Shown: one piece after another, positions 54,716 to 62,874 of the stretch
How the letters are laid out: the number at the start of each line of letters is the position of its first letter
Position numbering within the stretch: the first letter of the stretch is position 1
Source of the DNA: Candidatus Thorarchaeota archaeon
GTDB lineage: Archaea; Asgardarchaeota; Thorarchaeia; Thorarchaeales; Thorarchaeaceae
NCBI GenBank assembly: GCA_011364905.1
Contig: RDNZ01000005.1
Location: 1-64,000 of the forward strand
DNA: 64,000 bases
Reading direction: 5' to 3'
Made by a program: the position numbers and the translations under genes
The notes under the pieces: model-generated
The model's input: only the letters and a program-made list of their open reading frames with translations
What the model was told of the DNA's origin: nothing
The model's database searches: none

Positions 54716-56044
54716 TCAGAGAGAACCGGATTTCCGTATGAGCACATCGATTAAGGTGTGATAGACTTCAGAAGTTGTTCGTAAGGACTCTATTGAAACC
54801 CATTCATTCACTCCATGAACGTTGTCGCCTATCGGACCAAAGTCGAAGAGGTCAGCGCCTTCGCCAGCAAAAAACCGAGAATCAGAAGCTCCAAACCCCT
54901 CAATGACTCTATATGGTATCCCCTCTTTCTCAAGAGCCCATCGCGCAGCTTTGATGAGCTGTGAATCAGGGTCGCAGTCCACGTAGCCTATACCTGGATG
55001 AACTTGAAGTGAGAACAGGTTTACTCGGTCCTTCAAGGCGTTTTCCATAGCCAACTTGATAGATTCATCGTCATTCGTCATTGAACGAATATCAATGTAC
55101 AGAGTCCAAAGGTCACCTTCCTTTGACAGGATGTTGGGACAAATGTTGGTCCCCATATCTGAAGGGTGCGTCGGAAATGCAATACGAGTAATTGGAAGCA
55201 AGGACCGCATCAGATTGGTCAGAGCTGAGTCATAGGTATAGTCTGAACCTGTTTCACTTGGATGAATAACCTCCATCTCAATCCAATCTGGTACAACATT
55301 ACCCTTGAGAAATGCACCTTTGACTGATTCTACCACGGCTTGAGGATTGAGATCAAGATACTTCGATGCGGCAATCATCGCGTGCCTATCTACGCCAAAT
55401 CGCAAGTAAGCACTATGTCGAGTGTTCGTACCATAGGTTTCAGTCTCCACTCGTATTGTTTCTTTAGTTCCTCGAATCTTCTGTTTCTCTTCTTTGACTT
55501 TAATGAATGTAGGAAGGATGTTGCGTCGGCGATGAATGATATTCTGCCCAGATCCATCTGCGACAACAACATGGTCCGGGAAGAGACCCTGCTTTATTAG
55601 ATACTCCTTCAAGAAACCTGCTCCTTGACGACCCCCTAGCTCTTCATCCCCAGATACGGCAATCATAACTGTACAAGGAAAATCGGATTCCGCAATCTTT
55701 TCAGCGAGGAGCAGAAGCGAAACAACATTCCCCTTATCATCACATGTTCCTCTTCCGTAAGCTCTGTCACCTTCGATTCTAAGCTTCAACGGATCCGAGT
55801 CCCAACCATCACCAAATGGGACAACATCAAAGTGAGCAAGGAAGAGGATTTTGAATGAACCATGACCTCTTCGAGCAAACACTGTGAAGTATCCATTGGA
55901 CTCTAGGATTTCAGAGTGAAAACCATAATTCTGAAGTACGCCACTAATGAATTCTGGGCACTCTTTTTCTGGCTTTGTGTTTCCATCATTTCTTGTGTCG
56001 AACGAAATCAGAGTTTCTAGAAGGTCGGTGGGGTCTAGTTTCAT
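54716..56044 (-). CDS. M20-family metallopeptidase (ArgE/DapE/dipeptidase-like)
   Basis: The M20 sites are in order: FLAHFDVVPFGDGWDSDPL with the metal His and the Asp two residues on, YGRGTCDDKGNVVSLLLLAE with the bridging Asp, and VSGDEELGGRQGAGFL with the catalytic Glu pair. Later GASDSRFFAGEGADLFDFGP and NVHGVNEWV supply the last His. The lid domain sits between (~190-320). At 442 residues it is normal for amidohydrolases that cleave dipeptides, N-acetyl amino acids or succinyl-diaminopimelate. The true substrate is unclear. It follows EF-2 on the same strand but is separated from it by a terminator. Confidence 0.88.
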   Translation of the reverse strand: MKLDPTDLLETLISFDTRNDGNTKPEKECPEFISGVLQNYGFHSEILESNGYFTVFARRGHGSFKILFLAHFDVVPFGDGWDSDPLKLRIEGDRAYGRGTCDDKGNVVSLLLLAEKIAESDFPCTVMIAVSGDEELGGRQGAGFLKEYLIKQGLFPDHVVVADGSGQNIIHRRRNILPTFIKVKEEKQKIRGTKETIRVETETYGTNTRHSAYLRFGVDRHAMIAASKYLDLNPQAVVESVKGAFLKGNVVPDWIEMEVIHPSETGSDYTYDSALTNLMRSLLPITRIAFPTHPSDMGTNICPNILSKEGDLWTLYIDIRSMTNDDESIKLAMENALKDRVNLFSLQVHPGIGYVDCDPDSQLIKAARWALEKEGIPYRVIEGFGASDSRFFAGEGADLFDFGPIGDNVHGVNEWVSIESLRTTSEVYHTLIDVLIRKSGSL

Positions 56045-56105
56045 CTCAATCAGTTGTAGACGTGCTTAAACGAGTCAAAAGTCTATCCTCTGGGGAAGCC
56101 GTTCT

Positions 56106-56145
56106 AAAAAAAGTAGGGTCGAGGAGCAATCAATGGACTGCTCCT
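56106..56145 (-). terminator. Intrinsic terminator-like hairpin after EF-2
   Basis: On the minus strand AGGAGCA, a 10-base loop and TGCTCCT (56122-56145) are followed, after CGACCCTAC, by seven T at 56106-56112. It lies 15 bases downstream of the EF-2 stop and separates that gene from the M20 peptidase gene. Confidence 0.65.
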
Positions 56146-56159
56146 GTCTTCAAACTGGA

Positions 56160-58373
56160 TTAAGTTCGTTTGTACATCCATCGACTCCAAGAACTCAGGC
56201 TTGGCATTTCCTCAGGCATACCTTTTCGAGCTCTAATCTCTAGGATGATCTCTTCCTGCATGTTGCTAGGTAGCGGTTCGAATCCTCTGAACTCATAGCC
56301 AAAGAAGCTCCGACCCGCGGTTGCACTCCTGAATTCATCTGCAATCCCTATGGTTTCTGCAGTCGGGAGTGTACCCTTCACAGTGACTGTGTCTTCTTCA
56401 CCTTCGATTGTCACGATTTGACCGCGATGTCCTGTCAGGACCTTGATAACCTGTCCCTGTGTATCGGTTGGAGTTTTGATATCAGTGTTCAGAACGGGTT
56501 CAAATAGTCCAGGTTTCCCTGTTAGAAAACTCATGTTAAGTGCAGCACTCACCATTGTGGCGACCTCGTTGTAACCAGTGTGAGCAGGGTCGGTATGGAC
56601 CGTTGCATCAGTGAGCACTACTCTAACACCCATCACAGGCTCTTTTGCGATTGGACCGCCTTCAATAAACTCTCTGAATGTAGTCTGAAGATATGAGAAT
56701 ATTCGCTCAAATCTCTGGACACCGCTCATAGCATCGACAAGTATGGAGGACTCGTAGATATCAAGGATCTTTCTGGCTTCCTTCGCATCCCATCCAGCCT
56801 CGTCTCGGAGAATAGCTGCACGCTCACGGTCCGGCATTTCAGCTGTAATCCTCTTCTTTCTGATGAGCTCCACAGTCTTTTCGTCAAGCGGTTCAAGATA
56901 CATTCGAATCCTGTTGTGTCCATTGGGAGACTTGGTGTGAAACTCGTCGCCCTTATCAGTCATCTTTTCTCTGTACACAATGATTGGCTCAGATACCTTG
57001 ATCTTGACTTGCTCGTTGATTCTCTTTGTCAGAATCTCAATCTGAAGTGGGTCAATACCATCAAGTCGGTACTCACCGGACTCCTTGTCGTGAACGAACC
57101 GTGCAGTGGGGTCAGCCATGATCCACTTTGAAACGACCTCACCGAGCTTAGCGATTTCTTGTGGATCGACTGGTTTAATGCTTCTACTAACAACAGGTTC
57201 ACTGACATATTCAATGGCCTCAAAGCCCTTCATATTGGAACCCGGCATAACGAATGACTCACCACTTGGACACATGAACCCAAAGACAGAGAAGAGGTTA
57301 CCAGCAGGCACTTCATCCATGTCAAGAATGTCGGTGATCTCTTGGACACCCAAACGTTTCACCTTTGCATTCTGTTTCATGTTGACTAGTTGAATCTCCT
57401 GTCCAGACTTGATTGTGCCTGAGAAAACCCGTCCAATGAGTGTAGGTCTCTTGCTTTTGGGATCAATGAAAATCTTGGTAATCATTCCGAGCAGAGGTCC
57501 ATTCGGATCACATTGTACAAGCGCCTTACCCTCCGGACTGTCAAGTTCTCCAGACCAGATTCGAGGTATCTTGTACTTTTGAGCCTCTTTTGGACTGGGC
57601 AAGTGTTTTACAATCATCTCGAGGAGTGCATCATCGAGCGGTAGATTCTCTCGTAGCCAGCGCTCGTCACCCTCGTTGTATTTCTCGAAGACAATGAGAG
57701 GTTTGATATCCTTCTTCTCTAGGGTCTTCATAGTGAAAGCCCAACCAGTCTTCGCGCTTCCGATTGCAACACTTCCCTCTTGGAAACTCACTCTCCAGTT
57801 TAGGGCATACTCCTTTGGAGCGACCTTCTTGATGAGTTCGTTCACCTTTGCGATGATGATGTCAATACGCTCATAGACCTTAGCTGGTGGGAGCTTCAAC
57901 TCGTTGATGAGTCGGTCCACTTTGTTGATGAACAGGACTGGCTTGCATGCTTCGCCGCCCACAGCAAGACGTATGTTAGTTTCCGTCTGAGTCATCACTC
58001 CCTCTAGAGCATCGACAAGAATGACCGCGCCATCGCTGGCACGCAGTGCTCGGGAAACCTCTCCAGTGAATGAGAGGTGTCCAGGAGTGTCAGACAGCTG
58101 AACGAGATACTCCTCGCCGTCGACCTCGAAGTTCAACAGCACGACTGAAGTGAATATAGTGATACCGCGCTCCTGTTCCTCTTCGTCACTGTCTGTCATC
58201 AGTGCCTGTCCAGCAGCGGCATCACTCATCAGACCAGCGCGACGCATCAGATAGTCAGTTGTTGTGGTCTTTCCATGATCGATGTGAGCGCTAATGGAGA
58301 TGATTCTCTTGTGCTCGAAATCGTTTGAAAGGATGAGCCTTTTGATTGCATCTGGCTCTTTGATTTTAACCAT
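56160..58373 (-). CDS. fusA: Translation elongation factor 2
   Basis: The 737 residues contain all G motifs (SAHIDHGKTTTTDYL, EEQERGITIFTSVV, LSDTPGHLSF, FINKVDRLI) and the five domains of aEF-2, so this is the main translocase. In domain IV, residues 589-604 read DATVHTDPAHTGYNEV where other archaea have a form of LHxDxxHRGxxQ. The His that would become diphthamide (His598) is present, but RG and the downstream Gln are replaced. Asgard archaea lacking dph genes are known to have such altered loops. AAGGAGA sits before ATG 58373. The 5' leader is long and carries a small open frame. The stop is followed by a terminator. Confidence 0.93.
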   Translation of the reverse strand: MVKIKEPDAIKRLILSNDFEHKRIISISAHIDHGKTTTTDYLMRRAGLMSDAAAGQALMTDSDEEEQERGITIFTSVVLLNFEVDGEEYLVQLSDTPGHLSFTGEVSRALRASDGAVILVDALEGVMTQTETNIRLAVGGEACKPVLFINKVDRLINELKLPPAKVYERIDIIIAKVNELIKKVAPKEYALNWRVSFQEGSVAIGSAKTGWAFTMKTLEKKDIKPLIVFEKYNEGDERWLRENLPLDDALLEMIVKHLPSPKEAQKYKIPRIWSGELDSPEGKALVQCDPNGPLLGMITKIFIDPKSKRPTLIGRVFSGTIKSGQEIQLVNMKQNAKVKRLGVQEITDILDMDEVPAGNLFSVFGFMCPSGESFVMPGSNMKGFEAIEYVSEPVVSRSIKPVDPQEIAKLGEVVSKWIMADPTARFVHDKESGEYRLDGIDPLQIEILTKRINEQVKIKVSEPIIVYREKMTDKGDEFHTKSPNGHNRIRMYLEPLDEKTVELIRKKRITAEMPDRERAAILRDEAGWDAKEARKILDIYESSILVDAMSGVQRFERIFSYLQTTFREFIEGGPIAKEPVMGVRVVLTDATVHTDPAHTGYNEVATMVSAALNMSFLTGKPGLFEPVLNTDIKTPTDTQGQVIKVLTGHRGQIVTIEGEEDTVTVKGTLPTAETIGIADEFRSATAGRSFFGYEFRGFEPLPSNMQEEIILEIRARKGMPEEMPSLSSWSRWMYKRT

Positions 58374-58525
58374 CAGGGTGTCTCCTTGCTACTTACTTTG
58401 TGTCCCCTCGTGATATTGTACGATAGCATGTCCCCAACTGTCCATTATCACACGAGAGAACTCGTTGGGAGCACCAGCAATCTCACTGGTGGCTTGCGCG
58501 ACCTCGCGAGCAGATGATTAAAAGT
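58374..58525 (-). promoter_or_regulatory. Long EF-2 leader with small upstream frame and hairpin
   Basis: A TATA-like CTTTTAAT near 58515-58525 would give a leader of roughly 120 bases. The leader holds a hairpin CACCAG-8 nt-CTGGTG near 58470-58490. A short frame of 18 codons (58389-58445, peptide MDSWGHAIVQYHEGTQSK) ends 15 bases before the EF-2 start codon and is preceded by GTGAT. Whether it is translated or regulatory is unknown. Confidence 0.35.
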
Positions 58526-58647
58526 ATTTCTACAGGGGAATTCCAAATTGCTGAAGAATTGAAGACGACTCCTTCGGTTATGAAACTTCAGCTTGACAAA
58601 TGCGTTTCAAACGTCGAGTTAGACGACTCAATGCTCAAATATCAATT

Positions 58648-59499
58648 CTAGCGATGAGCAATCACAACCATGCGTTCAGAATTAGAAGCATACGGAAGTC
58701 GGGGAAGAAAGTGCTGGCCGTAGAATTCCACTTTTGAGAATCCGACCTCTTCAAGCATCTCTCGAATCTCAAGGGCAGTATACACTCGGGTGTCATTATT
58801 TGAGAGCGCGTCTTTATCCATCAGGACAAGTCGATCCTCTTCCGTGTCGATAAACACAGCAGGACGACCGATGAGGACACCTGCATGTGCATCCAGAACA
58901 TGAGGCTCATTCAATAGAAAACCCTCTTCCAGTTGGGTCCAAGTCTTCTGGAACTTTGGCAAGTTGTAAGGATTCATTAGGTCAAGCAGAAGGCAGCCAC
59001 CCTCAAGCAATGCGTCATAGGTCTCTTTCAGCACATGCTTATTCATCTCATGATCAAAGAATCCAAAACTATGACTGAGCATGACTGCAGCTTTGAACTG
59101 CGATTTGAAGGACATGTCCCTCATATCGCCGGCATAGAAGTTGGTATCTACCTTGGCATCCTTTGCGCTTCTCTTTGCAAATTCAATCAAAGACTGCGCT
59201 ATGTCAAATGCTGTTACTTTGAAACCCTGCTTGGCAAATTCAATAGACTGGTATCCTGCGCCACAAGCGATATCCAGTATTTCATTGCCTTTCTTAAGAT
59301 TCAAGACCTCAATGATGAAGGATACAACGAGCTTGTCATACTGGTCAATCCCTTGAATTGATTGGCGGTGTCGTACACGAATGATTTCAGCCCAGAACTC
59401 ATCCCAGCCAAGTTCGACCTTCTCCATTGATTTGCACTTCCAATCGATGCCCTGCATTGACTTGGATATGAAGATTGTCATGGTGAAACTAGTTGTCAT
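58648..59499 (-). CDS. Class I SAM-dependent methyltransferase
   Basis: The core is ILDIACGAGYQSIEFAKQGF (motif I with the AdoMet-binding Gly), VTAFDIAQSLIEFAKRSA, NFYAGDMRDMSF and AAVMLSHSFGFFDHEMNKHV, a Rossmann methyltransferase of the ubiE/small-molecule type. A C-terminal region (LEIREMLEEVGFSKVEFYGQ) is usual for this group. The substrate is not predictable. The start is uncertain. ATG 59427 (MEKVELGWDEFW) begins the conserved part, while 59499 would add 24 residues without obvious domain content. A structured sequence lies 110-200 bases upstream on this strand. Confidence 0.82.
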   Translation of the reverse strand: MTTSFTMTIFISKSMQGIDWKCKSMEKVELGWDEFWAEIIRVRHRQSIQGIDQYDKLVVSFIIEVLNLKKGNEILDIACGAGYQSIEFAKQGFKVTAFDIAQSLIEFAKRSAKDAKVDTNFYAGDMRDMSFKSQFKAAVMLSHSFGFFDHEMNKHVLKETYDALLEGGCLLLDLMNPYNLPKFQKTWTQLEEGFLLNEPHVLDAHAGVLIGRPAVFIDTEEDRLVLMDKDALSNNDTRVYTALEIREMLEEVGFSKVEFYGQHFLPRLPYASNSERMVVIAHR

Positions 59500-59610
59500 G
59501 AAAAGATCGGTTTCACCAATATAGGAACAGACCTAACCTATCATTGTGGATGCTGCAGTGCGTTAGAGGTCGATGAGATTATGTTCACGAACGAGAAGAA
59601 AATTAGAAAA

Positions 59611-59698
59611 TGGAGAGTCCGCATTTTTCCTTTCTCCGCCGGGAGGGACGCAGTACAACAGGAAAACTCGAAATGAGCATAACCTGCGGGCTTCTCCA
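59611..59698. ncRNA. Candidate structured RNA, multibranched fold
   Basis: TGGAGAGTCCGCA (59611-59623) pairs with TGCGGGCTTCTCCA (59685-59698) through a single bulge. Inside, TTTTCCT (59625) pairs with AGGAAAA (59660) around a CTCC-GCCG-GGAG hairpin. A CTC-GAAAT-GAG hairpin follows (59667). The strand is open: on the minus strand it lies upstream of the methyltransferase gene, with a possible promoter TTTTTTAG near 59725; on the plus strand no promoter is obvious. No known riboswitch was recognised. It occupies the 423-base gap 59500-59922, whose remainder is A/T-rich with short inverted repeats. Confidence 0.45.
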
Positions 59699-59922
59699 CC
59701 TGAAACGAAGGTAAGTTATCTAAAAAACCTTTAGGTTGTCTACAAAAGTATCACTTTTGACTAATTTTCGTCAAGTCTTTCTAATTTTTGGACTGTTACT
59801 AAAAGATGAGTTGCGTATGGGAAAAAACCGGTCTTTGAACGAAATGAACAGCAAAAAATGAGGATTGCGTACCCAAATATGTGAATCAACGATATGAAAA
59901 AGGCAAATCAAGAAGTGATTGG

Positions 59923-59995
59923 TAGCCCCGCCAGGATTTGAACCTAGGTCCGGTGGGCCAGAACCACCGATGCTGGACCACTACACCACGGGGCT
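59923..59995 (-). tRNA. trnQ: tRNA-Gln (anticodon CUG)
   Basis: The 73-nt gene folds completely. Acceptor AGCCCCG pairs with CGGGGCT; the D arm is GTG/CAT; the anticodon stem GGTGG/CCACC encloses the loop TTCTGGC with CTG at 34-36; the T arm CTAGG/CCTGG encloses TTCAAAT; the discriminator is A. CCA is not encoded. Downstream on the minus strand is a CCTTTTTC run, the usual archaeal tRNA end. No intron is seen. Confidence 0.95.
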
Positions 59996-60062
59996 ATGTG
60001 TGGCTCCGAAGTCTGCTAGTGTATTTTTCATCTTTTCGGTTCGAAGGCAAACTAGACGCTTC

Positions 60063-60073
60063 TTTTATAAAAA
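60063..60073 (+). promoter_or_regulatory. TATA box of the creatininase-family gene
   Basis: TTTTATAAAAA lies about 33 bases before ATG 60102, giving a near-leaderless start. It also lies behind the tRNA-Gln gene on the other strand, but about 70 bases away, too far to be its own TATA box. Confidence 0.5.
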
Positions 60074-60101
60074 GACTCAGCTAAGCCATCACGATTTAGA
60101 A

Positions 60102-60848
60102 ATGCCACTCTGGTCGGAACTCACTCACGGAAACTTCAAAGAAATAGCTTGCAAAACTGAAGTTGTAGTCATGGTGACTGGAGCTCTCGAAGCTCATGGA
60201 AAGCACCTTCCTCTTGGGACAGATACAATACTTCCTGAGTCTCTCGGAACCCAGATAGCTAAGAGAACAAACGCACTAGTCCTTCCAGCAATCCCATTTG
60301 GTGAGAGCTGGTCGTTTGATCAGTACGATGGGACCATCTCGATTCAGTCAGATGTTTTGACAGGATACTATGAGTCAGTCATGACAGCCATATTCAAACA
60401 TGGATTTCATTATATTGTGGCATTGAATGGCCACGGAGGAAACGACCCGATTCTACGCCAAGCCGCGAGAAAGGCAACTCAAGAGGGGGAAAGGACAGTC
60501 GTTATCGTGAACTGGTGGAGAGATCTGGCAAAGTCTGTGCGAGAACTAGTAGAAGAAACTCCAGGAGGCCACGCGGCGGAGGATGAGACTTCTGAAGCCA
60601 TGCATGTACGCCCTGACCTCGTTGACATGACTGTTGCTGAGGCACATCGCATCGAAACGAAGTTCACCATTGTATCTGGGGCTTATCGAAAAGACCTTCT
60701 CCCATCCGCGGTTTATGGAGACCCAAGAAAAGCATCAGGGGAAAAAGGCAAAGCCATCATGGAACAGGCTGAGAAAGAACTCCTTGAGCTGATTAATCAA
60801 TTAGAACAGGGACAACTCCCTGTTGAAAAAACTAGATTCCAACCTTAA
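60102..60848 (+). CDS. Creatininase-family amidohydrolase
   Basis: The motifs are VTGALEAHGKHLPLGTDTI (metal Glu, His and Asp), IVALNGHGGNDPILRQA and GGHAAEDETSEAM with the metal and catalytic His/Glu pair. This family includes creatininase and hydrolases of riboflavin (ArfB) and mycofactocin (MftE) pathways, and it cleaves cyclic or linear amides with a metal pair. ATG 60102 (MPLWSELTHGNFKEI) is used. A longer frame back to 59919 is rejected because its first residues are an antisense reading of the tRNA. The 3' end overlaps the next minus-strand gene by 17 bases. ArfB-like function is possible since F420 genes are present, but not shown. Confidence 0.85.
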   Translation: MPLWSELTHGNFKEIACKTEVVVMVTGALEAHGKHLPLGTDTILPESLGTQIAKRTNALVLPAIPFGESWSFDQYDGTISIQSDVLTGYYESVMTAIFKHGFHYIVALNGHGGNDPILRQAARKATQEGERTVVIVNWWRDLAKSVRELVEETPGGHAAEDETSEAMHVRPDLVDMTVAEAHRIETKFTIVSGAYRKDLLPSAVYGDPRKASGEKGKAIMEQAEKELLELINQLEQGQLPVEKTRFQP

Positions 60849-61644
60849 AGATTAGGGCATCTCGAAGGACCCGTTGAAACATGCGTAGAAGGTTCTTTCC
60901 TTCAGTGGCGATAGTGTCAAATACCGGATATCCCTCCAAATCCAACATCTGGACCATATAGTCAAGGGGCAGTGCGTTTGGAAGGTCCCTCTTGTTCAAC
61001 GCCACAATGATAGGGAGTGTTGCCATCCTATCGGTACCTAATGCAATTCTGAGCTCTTGTATCGATGCAAGATTCTCATTCATCTGTTCAGGCGTAGAGT
61101 CTGCCATGAAGATTAAGCCATCACAATCTCGTAACACTTTGATTCGCTGGCTTGCATGTCGTCTCTGTCCAGCCACAGTAAAAACATCAAACACAACCAT
61201 CTCGCTCGCTGAAACCGGAACGAAGTCGAAGAAGGTCGTTCGACCGAGCTCATCATGAATCTCAATTATCTTTCCCTTGGCGAGCGAGCGAACATTAGCA
61301 AACAACCATCGGAGAGCAGTGGTCTTCCCAGAGAGAGATGGCCCATAGAAAACAATCTTGATGTGAACCCTTCCTACTTCGTCGCGTTTCAAGATATGAC
61401 CTGGTACAATCTCAGCCGCGCTTTGAGGCTTAATACTAGCCCGTCGAGCATACGCAGCGGTTGCTTCGGGATCAAAACGAACCTCCTCTGAAGAAGCGAC
61501 TAGCGTACCCATAGGTGCAGGAGTTGACTCAGGAACGGGTGGAGTTTCAACCGCAGGTTTGGCATCAACACTAACTTCTACTGATACTTCCTCTTCATCT
61601 TCAGGCTTCTTGGAGCGCCCGGTCAACCTGCGGAACACAGACAA
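60832..61644 (-). CDS. MglA-like small GTPase with long disordered N-terminal tail
   Basis: Residues 1-90 are rich in Pro, Glu and Val and look disordered. The G domain follows: P-loop GPSLSGKTT (101-109), IIEIHDELGRTTFFDFVPVS (switch I region, as in MglA), VFDVFTVAGQRRHASQR (G3, with the Mgl/Gln pattern) and NKRD (217-220). MglA-type GTPases set polarity in bacteria and work with Roadblock proteins (MglB); this window encodes such a Roadblock at 8061-8441. Asgard archaea have many related GTPases. The start is TTG 61644 with GGAGAGG upstream. The acidic, proline-rich tail is unusual for the family and may recruit partners or limit access to the core. Confidence 0.88.
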   Translation of the reverse strand: MSVFRRLTGRSKKPEDEEEVSVEVSVDAKPAVETPPVPESTPAPMGTLVASSEEVRFDPEATAAYARRASIKPQSAAEIVPGHILKRDEVGRVHIKIVFYGPSLSGKTTALRWLFANVRSLAKGKIIEIHDELGRTTFFDFVPVSASEMVVFDVFTVAGQRRHASQRIKVLRDCDGLIFMADSTPEQMNENLASIQELRIALGTDRMATLPIIVALNKRDLPNALPLDYMVQMLDLEGYPVFDTIATEGKNLLRMFQRVLRDALIFKVGI

Positions 61645-61745
61645 ACGCCTCTCCAGAATTTAGGATACTCAATCACCGTTTAAATCTTAGGGGGCTTTCA
61701 TCCGCAGTAGGCTTTATCAACTAAAAGGCTTTGGAGAGATTCATA

Positions 61746-62870
61746 ATGACAGATTTGATTGAATCAGAGTTCATCTCTAAGACATGGCCTACACTCAGTC
61801 AGATGACTTACCTGAATAATGCCTCGACTGGGATTCCACCAGTCAACGCTTTCAAAGCAATGAAGCAGTATTTGGACAATAGTGCAAATGCAGCTGGTAA
61901 AATCGAAGACACACTCAAGGCATTCAAAGAGATTCGACAGAATCTTGCTACGCTTCTTGGTGGAGATTACAACCAATATGCATTCGTGCCAAGTACTAGT
62001 GAGGGAGTCAACACAATCGCGCATAGCGTGGAATATCCTCCAGGCTCAAACGTTGTGCTCTGCGACCTCGAATTTCCAGCCAATTATGTTCCTTGGCAGA
62101 ACGCAAGCAAGCTGTACGGTTTTGACCTTCGAGTTGTAAAATCAGATGAGGGCGCGGCTCCCTTGGAATCATTCAAGGACAAGGTCGATGAAAATACAAA
62201 GGTCATTGCTGTAAGCCAGATTCAGTTTGGTACGGGATTCAGATCAGATTTGAGTAGACTCTCAAAACTTGCGCATGACAACTCTGCCATTCTATCTGTT
62301 GACGTGATTCAGGCTGCAGGATGCATCGATACAGACTTGGTGAAGTCAGGCGTAGACTTCGCAACCGGACAATCAGCGAAATGGTTGCTAGGACCTATCG
62401 GAGCAGGGTACATCTTTGTTGGGCAGTCAGTACTAGAGAAACTGCGACCTCGGTTCATTGGATGGTGGGGAGTTGAAGAGCTCATGGAGTTCGAATACCG
62501 TGAACGGACACCACTACCTGATGCACGAAAATTTCAGGTAGGATCACCATCAATGGTATCATATGTTGGATTGTTGGAATCATTGAAGACCCTACTTCAG
62601 ATTCCTGGTAAAGTTAGAGAGACAGCGGCTCTAAGTAATTCAGATTATCTCCGTAAGCGGCTCTCAGAGCGCGACATTCCATTCTATGACTTCGGTCCGG
62701 AGAACAATTCAGCTATTGTTTCCTGCAAACCCCAAGATGTTGAAAAGCTCCATGAAGAATTGTTGAAGAACAAGATTCATTGCTCTGTAAGGAATGGCAG
62801 ACTACGAATATCACCTCACTTGTATAATAATCAGGATGAGATTGACAAAATTGTCGATAATTTGAGGTGA
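61746..62870 (+). CDS. Class V aminotransferase (cysteine desulfurase-like)
   Basis: A PLP fold type I enzyme of 374 residues. It has TYLNNASTGIPPVNAF at the start, FVPSTSEGVNTIAHSV (cofactor phosphate region), ILSVDVIQAAGCIDTDLVKS with the PLP-ring Asp, and FATGQSAKWLLGPIGAGYIF, where Lys forms the Schiff base. No Cys-bearing desulfurase loop is obvious, so a lyase, epimerase or aminotransferase function is as likely as cysteine desulfuration. ATG 61746 is chosen over TTG 61731 because GGAGAG is better spaced for it. The next gene, a metallo-beta-lactamase, starts 5 bases after its stop and should be co-translated. Confidence 0.85.
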   Translation: MTDLIESEFISKTWPTLSQMTYLNNASTGIPPVNAFKAMKQYLDNSANAAGKIEDTLKAFKEIRQNLATLLGGDYNQYAFVPSTSEGVNTIAHSVEYPPGSNVVLCDLEFPANYVPWQNASKLYGFDLRVVKSDEGAAPLESFKDKVDENTKVIAVSQIQFGTGFRSDLSRLSKLAHDNSAILSVDVIQAAGCIDTDLVKSGVDFATGQSAKWLLGPIGAGYIFVGQSVLEKLRPRFIGWWGVEELMEFEYRERTPLPDARKFQVGSPSMVSYVGLLESLKTLLQIPGKVRETAALSNSDYLRKRLSERDIPFYDFGPENNSAIVSCKPQDVEKLHEELLKNKIHCSVRNGRLRISPHLYNNQDEIDKIVDNLR

Positions 62871-62874
62871 CTCG

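Noticed and set aside
59919-60101. N-terminal extension of the creatininase-family gene
   Set aside because: Its first ~25 residues (MVAPPGFEPRS...) are an antisense reading of tRNA-Gln, a known false-gene pattern; the true ATG at 60102 has its own TATA box.
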